Shown one piece after another: positions 7,504 to 14,263 of a stretch of 18,470 bases of DNA. Location of the stretch: assembly GCA_031255955.1 (NCBI GenBank), contig JAIRRO010000084.1, positions 1 to 18,470 of the forward strand, read 5' to 3'. Positions within the stretch are counted from its first letter, which is position 1, and each line of letters opens with the position of its first letter. The notes under the pieces are model-generated. The model had not been told where the DNA came from. It did not search any database and saw only the letters and a program-made list of their open reading frames with translations. Source of the DNA: Oscillospiraceae bacterium (GTDB lineage Bacteria; Bacillota; Clostridia; Oscillospirales; Oscillospiraceae). A program made the position numbers and the translations under genes.

Positions 7504-7540
7504 GCTTTCTCGTGATGCTTTGCGCTTGTTTGCGCTTGTT
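7504..7540. repeat. Partial copy of the palindromic element plus tandem decamer
   Basis: 7504-7524 repeats 7397-7417 exactly (21 nt, GCTTTCTCGTGATGCTTTGC plus one base), that is, only the left arm of copy A. It is followed by two exact copies of TGCGCTTGTT (7521-7530 and 7531-7540). Confidence 0.8.
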
Positions 7541-7562
7541 AAAACAGTAAGGAGAAATGTTA

Positions 7563-8528
7563 ATGATACGGTCGCTCAAGGATATTAAAAAAATCGCGGT
7601 GCTGGGGGCGGGGACTATGGGTCCCGGCATTGCCCAGATGTTCGCAATTGGCGGATACAGCGTCACGATGTGGACGCGCAGCGAGGAAACGCGCGAAAAG
7701 GCAAAGGCGGCGCTCTTAAAAAGCATCGTTACGTTCGCGGAGGAGGGACTTATCCCGACTGACCAAATCGACGATGTGTTCGCGCATGTTACCTTCGCGC
7801 CGACGGTGGAGGAAGCCGTTGCCGGTGCTGACCTTATTCAAGAGACGATAGTCGAGAACAAGGACGCCAAAACGGAGCTGTACAAGACGCTGCTTACAGC
7901 CGCCCCGCGCGACAGCATCATCGCGTCAAACACCTCCGCGTTGAACGTTTTTGAGCTTGTGCCGGAGGCGCTGCTGCCGCGTATGGTCATCGCGCACTGG
8001 TACGCCCCGGCGCAGCTTATCCCGCTTGTCGAGGTGGTGAAAAGCGAAAAAGCGCCGCAGAAGCTGGCGGATATCACGGTAGCCCTATTGGAGAAGTGCG
8101 GCAAAACGCCGGTGCTGATGAAAAAATTCATTCAGGGCTATATCGCCAACCGCATGCAGATGTGCCTTAATCAAGAGGTGTTTCATCTGCTGGACAACGG
8201 CTATTGCACGCCGGAGGACATCGACAAGGCGGTCAAGGCGAGCTTTATTCCGCGCGCCGTCGTGCTGGGGCTTTGCAAGCGCGCGGATTTCGGCGGGCTG
8301 GATATGACGGCAAACAATTACAAAAACAAGAGCTATGTCCCGCCGGCGCCTGTGGATATGCCGAAAACGCTGGCGGCGCACGTAGATCGCGGCGAGCTTG
8401 GGCTTAAATCCGGCAAGGGCTTTTATGACTACACGGGCGTTGACAAGGGCAAGCTCATAGCCAAACGCGACAAGCAGCTTTTTGAGGTATTTAAGCTATC
8501 GAAAAAATTTATGGACGACCCTGTGTAA
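7563..8528 (+). CDS. 3-hydroxyacyl-CoA dehydrogenase-family NAD-dependent dehydrogenase
   Basis: A 321-aa enzyme with an N-terminal Rossmann domain (GAGTMG, residues 15-20) and a C-terminal 3HCDH helical domain. Active-site context is present: SNTSALNVFELVP matches the conserved ASNTS strand, and HWYAPAQLIPLVEVV carries the catalytic His and Glu. It ends with the GLKSGKGFYDY motif typical of the family. The single C-terminal domain and LIPLVEVV wording resemble the carnitine/gulonate dehydrogenase branch acting on free 3-hydroxy acids as much as the CoA-ester branch. ATG 7563 is chosen because AAGGAG is 8 nt away; an ATG at 7557 is only 2 nt from it. With BKACE next, it likely produces the 3-keto acid that BKACE cleaves. 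Confidence 0.85.
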   Translation: MIRSLKDIKKIAVLGAGTMGPGIAQMFAIGGYSVTMWTRSEETREKAKAALLKSIVTFAEEGLIPTDQIDDVFAHVTFAPTVEEAVAGADLIQETIVENKDAKTELYKTLLTAAPRDSIIASNTSALNVFELVPEALLPRMVIAHWYAPAQLIPLVEVVKSEKAPQKLADITVALLEKCGKTPVLMKKFIQGYIANRMQMCLNQEVFHLLDNGYCTPEDIDKAVKASFIPRAVVLGLCKRADFGGLDMTANNYKNKSYVPPAPVDMPKTLAAHVDRGELGLKSGKGFYDYTGVDKGKLIAKRDKQLFEVFKLSKKFMDDPV

Positions 8529-8552
8529 AAATTGTGTTTGGAGGAAAAACAG

Positions 8553-9467
8553 ATGGCAAAAACGAATAAAATCATCATTCAGGTATGTCTCTGCGGGGCG
8601 GGGACAAAGAAGGCGCAGGCGCCGACAGTGCCGTACACTGCCGAGGAGCTGGCGGAGCAAATCGTAGACTGTGCGAAGGCGGGCGCGTCGATAGCGCACA
8701 TCCACGTCCGCGAGGATAAAGAGGTGGACGGCAAGCTGGAGATCGGCTATAAGTCGATGAGTCTGCAAAAGTTCACCGACGCCGTTGAGGCGGCGCGCGA
8801 GGCTTGCAAAAAAGCGGGCGTCGATATTCTCATCAATCTCACCACCTCCGGCGGGGAGTATGATGACCAAAAGCGCATTCAGCACTTGGGCGCGCTGAAG
8901 CCGGAGATGTGTTCCTTTGATCCGAACACCATCAACTGGGCGAACAGCTATATATTTGAGAACAGCCCGCGCTTTCTCAATTATCTCGCGCAGGAGGTTG
9001 TGAAGCAGGATGTCAAGCCGGAATTTGAGGTTTTCGACACCGGTCACATCGACAGCGTGATGTACTACGTCGATAAGCACAACATCCCCAAGCCGCCGCA
9101 CATTCAATTCATCATGGGCGTCGGCGGGTCTATGCCCGCGACGACAGAGAATCTGGCGTTTCTTGTCGGCAAGCTGCCGGAAGGCTCCACATGGTCGGTG
9201 TCCGGCATCGGGCGCGGACATCTGCCGATGCTGCTCGCCGGTCTGGCGCTCGGCGCGGACGGTCTGCGCGTCGGGCTGGAAGACAACATCTATTATTCCC
9301 GCGGCGTAGTGGCAACGAATGTCCAGCTGGTGGAGCGCGCCGTTGAGCTGAGTAAGCTCGCGCAGCGTGAAATCGCCACGGCGGACGAGGCGCGCGAAAT
9401 TCTCGGCATCACACGGCACACGCTGCGCGACGAGAAAACGCTTCCCGCGACGTGGAAGCCGGAATAA
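8553..9467 (+). CDS. Beta-keto acid cleavage enzyme (BKACE / 3-keto-5-aminohexanoate cleavage family)
   Basis: A 304-aa TIM-barrel enzyme of the BKACE family (formerly DUF849). These enzymes condense a beta-keto acid with acetyl-CoA and release acetoacetate plus a new acyl-CoA, using Zn. The Zn ligands are seen: His49 and His51 in AHIHVRE, and Glu243 in RVGLEDN, where Arg239, Glu243 and Asp244 keep the spacing of Arg226, Glu230 and Asp231 in Kce. Other family parts are NLTTSGGEYD, CSFDPNTINW, FEVFDTGHI, and GVGGSMPATTENLAFLV. ATG 8553 follows GGAGG. It lies 24 nt after the dehydrogenase and 24 nt before the CoA-transferase. The genes kamA, kdd and kal of lysine fermentation are absent here, so the substrate is not assumed to be the lysine intermediate. 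Confidence 0.9.
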   Translation: MAKTNKIIIQVCLCGAGTKKAQAPTVPYTAEELAEQIVDCAKAGASIAHIHVREDKEVDGKLEIGYKSMSLQKFTDAVEAAREACKKAGVDILINLTTSGGEYDDQKRIQHLGALKPEMCSFDPNTINWANSYIFENSPRFLNYLAQEVVKQDVKPEFEVFDTGHIDSVMYYVDKHNIPKPPHIQFIMGVGGSMPATTENLAFLVGKLPEGSTWSVSGIGRGHLPMLLAGLALGADGLRVGLEDNIYYSRGVVATNVQLVERAVELSKLAQREIATADEAREILGITRHTLRDEKTLPATWKPE

Positions 9468-9491
9468 ACGGGTAAAAAAGGAGGAAGGCAA

Positions 9492-10145
9492 GTGGCAAAA
9501 TCCAAGGTTATATCGCTTGAAAAGGCGATGGAGAAGGTGCAAAGCGGCATGACGGTGTTAATCCCGGGCTTCGTCAATGTCGGTGTGCCTGAAAAACTGA
9601 TACAGGGAATGGTTAATAAGGACATCCGCAGCCTGAAGGTCATATCGAACAACACAAGCGTCAAGGGACGCGGGATCGGTCTGCTGGTTCACGACGGACG
9701 CATAGAGCATATCACATGCTCCCACATCGGCTCGAACACCGAAACGGTGGAAAAGGTTGTGGCGGGCGAGCTCAACGTCACGTTCGTGCCGCAGGGTACG
9801 CTCTGCGAGCGTGTCCGCGCGGGCGGCGCCGGTATCGGCGGCGTGCTCACCCCGACCGGGCTGGGAACACCCATAGCGGAGGGTAAGCAGGTTGTTAACG
9901 TGGACGGCGTCGATTATCTGCTGGAAAAGCCGCTGCGCGCCGACGTCGCGCTTATTCACGCGTGGAAGGCTGACAAGATGGGCAACGTCGTATACCACCG
10001 CACAGCGCGCAATTTTAATCAGATTTGGGCAACGGCTGCGGACTGGGTTATCGTTGAGGCGGAGCAGATTGTCGAGGTCGGCGAGCTGGACCCGGATCTG
10101 ATTATGACCCCCGGCGCTCTCGTAGACGCCGTTGTTGAAATTTAG
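9492..10145 (+). CDS. CoA-transferase subunit A (AtoD-like)
   Basis: A 217-aa alpha subunit of a family I CoA-transferase (acetoacetate/butyrate type). Typical parts are GMTVLIPGFVNVGVPEKLI at the N-terminus, then FVPQGTLCERVRAGGAGIGG and LTPTGLGTPIAEGKQ in the middle, and RADVALIHAWKADKMGN near the C-terminus. It starts at GTG 9492 with AAGGAGGAAGG upstream. The partner subunit follows after a gap holding palindromic copy B, an unusually large gap since these subunits are usually adjacent or overlapping. In this operon it may move CoA from the BKACE acyl-CoA product to acetoacetate, yielding acetoacetyl-CoA for butyrate or energy metabolism. Confidence 0.9.
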   Translation: MAKSKVISLEKAMEKVQSGMTVLIPGFVNVGVPEKLIQGMVNKDIRSLKVISNNTSVKGRGIGLLVHDGRIEHITCSHIGSNTETVEKVVAGELNVTFVPQGTLCERVRAGGAGIGGVLTPTGLGTPIAEGKQVVNVDGVDYLLEKPLRADVALIHAWKADKMGNVVYHRTARNFNQIWATAADWVIVEAEQIVEVGELDPDLIMTPGALVDAVVEI

Positions 10146-10225
10146 TTTTCTGTCATGCTGTGCCGTGCGTGCTTGCCGTATCCTTATACTGTCTGCGCCC
10201 GCACGTCTGCGCCTGACAAAAAACT
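10144..10225. repeat. Imperfect palindromic intergenic element, copy B
   Basis: An 82-nt palindrome overlapping the stop codon of CoA-transferase subunit A. AGTTTTCTGTCATGC on the left pairs with GCGCCTGACAAAAAACT on the right, with further pairing inside (CCGTGCG with CGCACG). Related to copy A at 7394-7481. Confidence 0.7.
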
Positions 10226-10274
10226 GTTTCCGACAAATTAATGATGAAATTTAACTCAATTGGGAGGATGTAAA

Positions 10275-10937
10275 ATGGCTGAAATAACAGGACGCGACCT
10301 GATCGCCTACAGAACGGCGCGGTTCTTTGAGGATGGCGACCTTGTGAATCTGGGCATCGGTATGCCCACCAAATGCCTTGATTATTTGCCTGAGGGCATT
10401 GACGTCTGGGTGGACACGGAGAACGGCGCGATAGGTCTTGCGGGACCGCCCGCCGAGGGCGAGTGGACAGACCCGGACGTCGTTGACGCTGGCGGCAGCG
10501 TGTCGAAACTGCGTGTCGGCGGCTGCTGCTTCGACAGCTTCACATCGTTCGGATATATACGCGGCGGTCACGTCGCGGCGACGGTACTGGGCGCGTATGA
10601 GGTTGACCAGGAGGGCAACCTTGCCAACTGGATGATTCCCGGCAAGACAGCCGCCGGAATGGGCGGCGCGATGGATCTCGTCGCGGGTGCGAAAAAGGTG
10701 CTGATAATGACGGAGCATTGCGACAAAAAGGGCAATCCGAAAATCCTGAAAAAATGCACTCTGCCGCTCACGGCGGCAAGCGAGGTGGATTATATCATCT
10801 CTGAGCTGTGCGTGCTGCACAGAACCGAAGCCGGGCTTGTGCTTGAGGAGCTTGCCCCCGGAGTATCGGTGGAGGACGTGGTATCAAAAACCGGCGCGGA
10901 TTTGGTGATACCCGAAAAAATCGGAGCCATGATATAA
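10275..10937 (+). CDS. CoA-transferase subunit B (AtoA-like)
   Basis: A 220-aa beta subunit of the family I CoA-transferase. The catalytic glutamate is Glu49 in DTENGAIGLAG, matching the family SENG motif that forms the glutamyl-CoA thioester. Further marks are NLGIGMPT (26-32), DAGGSVSKL, and FGYIRGGHVAATVLGAYEVDQEGNLANW in the middle. ATG 10275 has GGGAGG at 7 nt and is preferred over a frame start at 10260. It completes the transferase with the 9492-10145 gene. Acetoacetate is a likely CoA acceptor given BKACE upstream, but the donor acyl group is unknown. Confidence 0.92.
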   Translation: MAEITGRDLIAYRTARFFEDGDLVNLGIGMPTKCLDYLPEGIDVWVDTENGAIGLAGPPAEGEWTDPDVVDAGGSVSKLRVGGCCFDSFTSFGYIRGGHVAATVLGAYEVDQEGNLANWMIPGKTAAGMGGAMDLVAGAKKVLIMTEHCDKKGNPKILKKCTLPLTAASEVDYIISELCVLHRTEAGLVLEELAPGVSVEDVVSKTGADLVIPEKIGAMI

Positions 10938-11012
10938 AAAATCCTAAGCCATGCAACACAAAACACAGAACACGCAAAAATGAAAATGGAATTGAAATAG
11001 GAGGCGTTTTTT

Positions 11013-12596
11013 ACGGACACCAAGGTAATCCAAATAATTATAATAGTGCTGTATTTCGCACTGACTGTAGTGGTCGGCTTGCTTGCGGGCAAAAAGACGA
11101 AAAACTCAGACTCTTTCCACGGCGCGGCAATGGGACTGTTCGCAATCGTCGCGTCGGCAGCCGGTGAATGGCTGGGTGGCACAGCGACAACGGGCGTCAG
11201 CGAGTATGGATTTACATCCGGTCTTTACGGCGCGTGGTACACAATCTCCAACGGACTCGGCACTATGTTGCTGGCGATCGGCTTCGCCAAGCTGTACCGC
11301 TCACTCGGCACTGTCACGGTGCCGGGCATCATAGAGAAGTTTTTCGGCGTCAAGGCGCGCGTGGTTTCAAGCATATGGCTCACGATTGTTATGCTTGCCG
11401 TCGGGCTGTCGCAGATGGTCGCCGCGGGAAAGCTGGGTCAGACGCTGGTGTTTGACAACAACCCGGAGATGTACAAATGGTGCGTACTCGGCTTTGCTGT
11501 AATTTTCATCGTGTACACGCTTGCCGGTGGTATGAAAGCCGTTGAAAACACGAATAAAATCCACCTGTTCGCGATGTATGGCGGCGCGATAATCGGACTC
11601 ATCTTTGCGGTGGTGCGCCTCGGTCAGTTGGGTATCGAGGGCGGTCTGTTCGGCGGCATTAAAGCCGTGGAGGAGAGCATCGTCGCGGGGACGAGCAAGG
11701 TTGCGTCGAGTACCGCCCCCGTCAGCTTTTGGAATATGTTCCCCAAGCCGCAGATACCCACTATCAGCAGCTGGATAATCGCATCCCTGCTGGGCGCTTG
11801 CACAGCCCAGGCGGGCATACAGCCTGTGCTGGCGGCAAAGGACGTTCCGACAGCGAAAAAAGCCTGTATCGTCACGGCGTTTGTCGTCGCCCCGTTCGGC
11901 ATATTAACAGCCCTGCTTGGAATGTCGGCGCGCGTAATGAGCGAAAACGGATTGCTGATAGTCGGTGGATCTAATGTCACGAACGGCAAGGAAGCGCTGC
12001 CCGCCCTGATGCAAAACCTCTCCGACAACGCGGCTGTCAGCGGTATTATCGGCGGCGTTATCCTCGCCTCCATTCTCGCCGCGATACTGTCAACGGTGTC
12101 CCCGATTATTCTTGCCTCCGGCACAATGATTACAAAGGATTTATATCAGCGCGTATTTAAGCCCAAAGCTACGGATAATGAGGTGCTGAAGGTTTCGCGC
12201 ATCACAACGGCTATCTCCGGCGTCATTTGCGCCGTCGCGGCAATCGCGCTTGTCGATTTGCAAGCGGTGCTTGATATCGTCTACGCGGCGTACAGCCTGC
12301 GCGGCGCACTGTTTATCGTGATTCTGCTGGGCATCTATTGGAAAAAAGCCAGTCAACCGGGCGCTTGTGTCAGTATGTGCCTTACAGCGCTGGTGGCGAT
12401 ATTCTGGAAGGTGTTTCAGATTGCCACCACCGTCACGGATGTCGCCGGTAAGGTGATTACGAAGGGGCATTATCCGCTCTCGATTGGCACATTTGCGATT
12501 ACCGAGACATACGCGGCGGTTGCGGTTGCCCTCGTCGCGACGATCGTGTTCAGCCTCATTTTCCCGAAAAAGAACACGGACGCTAAGCCTGCGTAG
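11013..12596 (+). CDS. Sodium:solute symporter (SSS family)
   Basis: A multi-spanning transporter (527 aa from position 11013) of the solute:sodium symporter family. Family regions are GEWLGGTATTGVSEYGFTSG, a helix-rich core, VPGIIEKFFGVKARVVSS, and IGGVILASILAAILSTVSPIILASGTM near the sodium site (spread over several helices). Start: the strong AGGAGG at 10999-11004 is 8 nt before ACG 11013, giving N-terminus xDTKVIQIIIIVLYFALT and a complete first helix. The first conventional codon is GTG 11046, 41 nt from the Shine-Dalgarno, and would cut into that helix. ACG is therefore the likely start or a mutated ATG. As the operon's only transporter, it presumably imports the pathway substrate, perhaps an organic acid or amino-acid-like compound. 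Confidence 0.88.
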   Translation, partial: TDTKVIQIIIIVLYFALTVVVGLLAGKKTKNSDSFHGAAMGLFAIVASAAGEWLGGTATTGVSEYGFTSGLYGAWYTISNGLGTMLLAIGFAKLYRSLGTVTVPGIIEKFFGVKARVVSSIWLTIVMLAVGLSQMVAAGKLGQTLVFDNNPEMYKWCVLGFAVIFIVYTLAGGMKAVENTNKIHLFAMYGGAIIGLIFAVVRLGQLGIEGGLFGGIKAVEESIVAGTSKVASSTAPVSFWNMFPKPQIPTISSWIIASLLGACTAQAGIQPVLAAKDVPTAKKACIVTAFVVAPFGILTALLGMSARVMSENGLLIVGGSNVTNGKEALPALMQNLSDNAAVSGIIGGVILASILAAILSTVSPIILASGTMITKDLYQRVFKPKATDNEVLKVSRITTAISGVICAVAAIALVDLQAVLDIVYAAYSLRGALFIVILLGIYWKKASQPGACVSMCLTALVAIFWKVFQIATTVTDVAGKVITKGHYPLSIGTFAITETYAAVAVALVATIVFSLIFPKKNTDAKPA

Positions 12597-12604
12597 TAAA
12601 ATAA

Positions 12605-13096
12605 ATGTCCGGTATCCCCGTATTTTCTTTCGTCGCGTATTCCGGCACGGGGAAAACTACTCTGCTTGAAAAGCTCGTGCCGGAGCTGCGTCGGCGCGGA
12701 TTGCGCGTCGCCATCGTCAAGCACGACGCGCACGAATTTGATATTGATAAGCCGGGAAAGGATTCGTGGCGCTTCACCCGCGCGGGCGCGGACCTTGTGG
12801 CTATCGCCTCATCGACGCACGCCGCCGTGATGCATAACCGCCCGATACAATTCGACGAGCTGCTGTCCGGCATCTCTGATGTCGATATCATCCTGACGGA
12901 GGGATATAAGGCGGGGAGTTATCCGAAAATCGCCCTGAGGCGCGCTGCCTCGGGGCATGATTTTGCCCTGCCCCCGACGGACTGCGTCGCCGTAATGACC
13001 GACACCCCGGCGGACGCGGCGGGCGTCCCCGCGTTCGGGCTGGATGATATTGAGGCGCTGGCGGATTTCCTGTGCGAGCGGGTGGCGGTGAATTGA
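12605..13096 (+). CDS. mobB: Molybdopterin-guanine dinucleotide biosynthesis protein MobB
   Basis: A 163-aa P-loop GTPase of the MobB family, which assists attachment of the guanine nucleotide to molybdopterin. Walker A is SGTGKTT (13-19), and conserved MobB stretches follow: VAIVKHDAHEFDIDKPGKDSWRFTRAGAD, then DIILTEGYKAGSYPKIALRR (Walker B-like region with TEGYK). ATG 12605 lies 8 nt after the symporter stop with no Shine-Dalgarno, suggesting reinitiation after symporter translation. No molybdoenzyme is in the window, so its link to the catabolic genes is unclear. Confidence 0.9.
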   Translation: MSGIPVFSFVAYSGTGKTTLLEKLVPELRRRGLRVAIVKHDAHEFDIDKPGKDSWRFTRAGADLVAIASSTHAAVMHNRPIQFDELLSGISDVDIILTEGYKAGSYPKIALRRAASGHDFALPPTDCVAVMTDTPADAAGVPAFGLDDIEALADFLCERVAVN

Positions 13097-13121
13097 CATC
13101 ACGCGTGGTTTGTGGTACGAT
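13093..13121 (+). promoter_or_regulatory. Promoter of the toxin-antitoxin pair
   Basis: TTGACA (13093-13098, overlapping the mobB stop), 17-nt spacer, TACGAT (13116-13121) with a TGG extended -10 just before it. Confidence 0.7.
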
Positions 13122-13130
13122 AGGCAAAAA

Positions 13131-13158
13131 GAGAGCCCAAGAGAACCCAAGAAAACCA
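13131..13158 (+). repeat. Short tandem decamers in the toxin-antitoxin leader
   Basis: GAGAGCCCAA, GAGAACCCAA and GAAAACCATG follow one another with a 10-bp period between the promoter and the antitoxin start. One turn of helix spacing would suit cooperative binding of the antitoxin, but this is inference. Confidence 0.45.
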
Positions 13159-13171
13159 TGGAGGTGGCGTT

Positions 13172-13465
13172 TTGGAAACGACAAACATAAATATCAAAAC
13201 GGATGCGGCGGTCAAGGCGCAAGCTCAGCGGATTTTTGAATCCATCGGGCTTGATATGTCCTCTGCGGTGAATCTTTTCCTGAAACAAACAGTGAGGGCA
13301 AACGATCTGCCATTCGTCGTGGGATCGTCATATCTCCGCGCCGGAGAATCGCGGGAAGCATTGCCCCAGGTGAGACGCAAACCACTGTATGGCTGCGCCA
13401 AGGACAAAATATGGATTGCCGAAGATTTCGACGAGCCGCTTGAAGACTTCCGGGCATACATGTGA
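13172..13465 (+). CDS. RelB/DinJ-family antitoxin
   Basis: A 97-aa antitoxin. The N-terminus (NINIKTDAAVKAQAQRIFESIGLDMSSAVNLFLKQTV) is the ribbon-helix-helix DNA-binding region of RelB/DinJ proteins. The C-terminus, KIWIAEDFDEPLEDFRAYM, is the acidic/aromatic tail that other antitoxins use to block PIN toxins. It starts at TTG 13172, supported by GGAGGT at about 7 nt; no ATG exists in this frame nearby. The stop overlaps the toxin start (TGATG). The antitoxin likely neutralises the toxin and represses the operon. Confidence 0.85.
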   Translation: METTNINIKTDAAVKAQAQRIFESIGLDMSSAVNLFLKQTVRANDLPFVVGSSYLRAGESREALPQVRRKPLYGCAKDKIWIAEDFDEPLEDFRAYM

Positions 13466-13845
13466 TGAGATATTTAATTGACACACATGTCGCCTTGTGG
13501 GTATTAAAGGGCGAACCGATTTCCGACGAAGCTAATGCGGTTATTAACGATCTTGGAGTAGAAATATTCGTGAGTATCGTATCAGCGTGGGAGGTTGCCA
13601 TCAAGGTTACATTGGGAAAGCTCAAGTACGATGGCGGGGTAAAGGCTTTCCTCGATGATATTAAATTGAATGACTTTCGTATGCTCGGTGTAGAGGAAAC
13701 ATATATTGAACAGCTGGAAAGGCTTGAATACCACCACAGAGATCCATTTGACCGATTGTTGGTAGCTACGGCAGTTGCCGAGGGAATGACCTTCATATCG
13801 GCAGATGAGAATATACCGAAATATAACGTGGCGCATTTGTGGTGA
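13465..13845 (+). CDS. PIN-domain toxin (VapC-like ribonuclease)
   Basis: A 126-aa PIN-domain protein. The acidic catalytic set is complete: Asp6 (YLIDTH), Glu43 (SAWEVAIK), Asp93/Asp96 (RDPFDRLL) and Asp114 (ISADEN). PIN toxins are Mg-dependent RNases that cut tRNA or other RNAs. ATG 13465 overlaps the antitoxin stop by 1 nt (TGATG), so translation is coupled; a GTG one codon earlier is less likely. Base composition is visibly richer in A/T than the neighbouring operon, as is common for acquired toxin-antitoxin cassettes. Confidence 0.9.
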   Translation: MRYLIDTHVALWVLKGEPISDEANAVINDLGVEIFVSIVSAWEVAIKVTLGKLKYDGGVKAFLDDIKLNDFRMLGVEETYIEQLERLEYHHRDPFDRLLVATAVAEGMTFISADENIPKYNVAHLW

Positions 13846-13869
13846 TAATCCACAACTAAATACCCCCTC

Positions 13870-13903
13870 CCGCGGGCGCTCATTGAGCGCCCGCGGTTTT
13901 TTT
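13870..13903 (+). terminator. Terminator after the toxin-antitoxin operon
   Basis: CCGCGGGCGCTCA (13870-13882) is complementary to TGAGCGCCCGCGG (13884-13896), followed by seven T's. Confidence 0.92.
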
Positions 13904-14263
13904 ATGCGTTGACGGCGGCAAATAAGCGCGATATTTGGCGCATTCTGCGGGCGGCGACAGCTCTTGCCATACCAATAGATGCGTTAATTACCATATGCAA
14001 GTAATTTTATTCATAATATGCAAAAAATTTAAGTGAAATCGCCGTTGGTTTTTGTGCATTGTTACAAAATTTTCATCAACGACCTTTTTCGTGTTTCTTT
14101 TTGTAAACTTAAAGGCTATAATATCCGCGCAGTATACAAATTTGTTACTTAACGTAACGCAAAAGAAACCATTCGATAGCGCGCTCAAAAAACTGCGGGG
14201 CGCGTTGGTGGGGTAAGGAGGTTATGTTCATTGGGGGTGAGACCCCCGGAAAGGAAAAAGGTC
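13904..14263 (+). other. Intergenic leader region of the SleB-like gene
   Basis: No convincing gene in these 360 nt. It contains a possible -10 TATAAT (14117-14122) with only a weak -35, then a dyad GTTAC-TTAAC-GTAAC (14144-14158) that could bind a regulator. Further on are a strong AAGGAGG (14215-14221) followed at 9 nt by TTG 14231, and a hairpin GGGGGTGAGACCCCC (14232-14246) just ahead of the ATG at 14264. Confidence 0.45.

Noticed and set aside
9108..10820. Many long minus-strand open frames opposite the BKACE and CoA-transferase genes
   Set aside because: They mirror high-GC coding sequence, have no start signals and match no family.
14160..14263. Cyclic-di-AMP (ydaO-type) riboswitch before the SleB-like gene
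   Set aside because: Only a GGGGGTGAGACCCCC hairpin resembles part of it; the other conserved blocks are missing and the region is too short.
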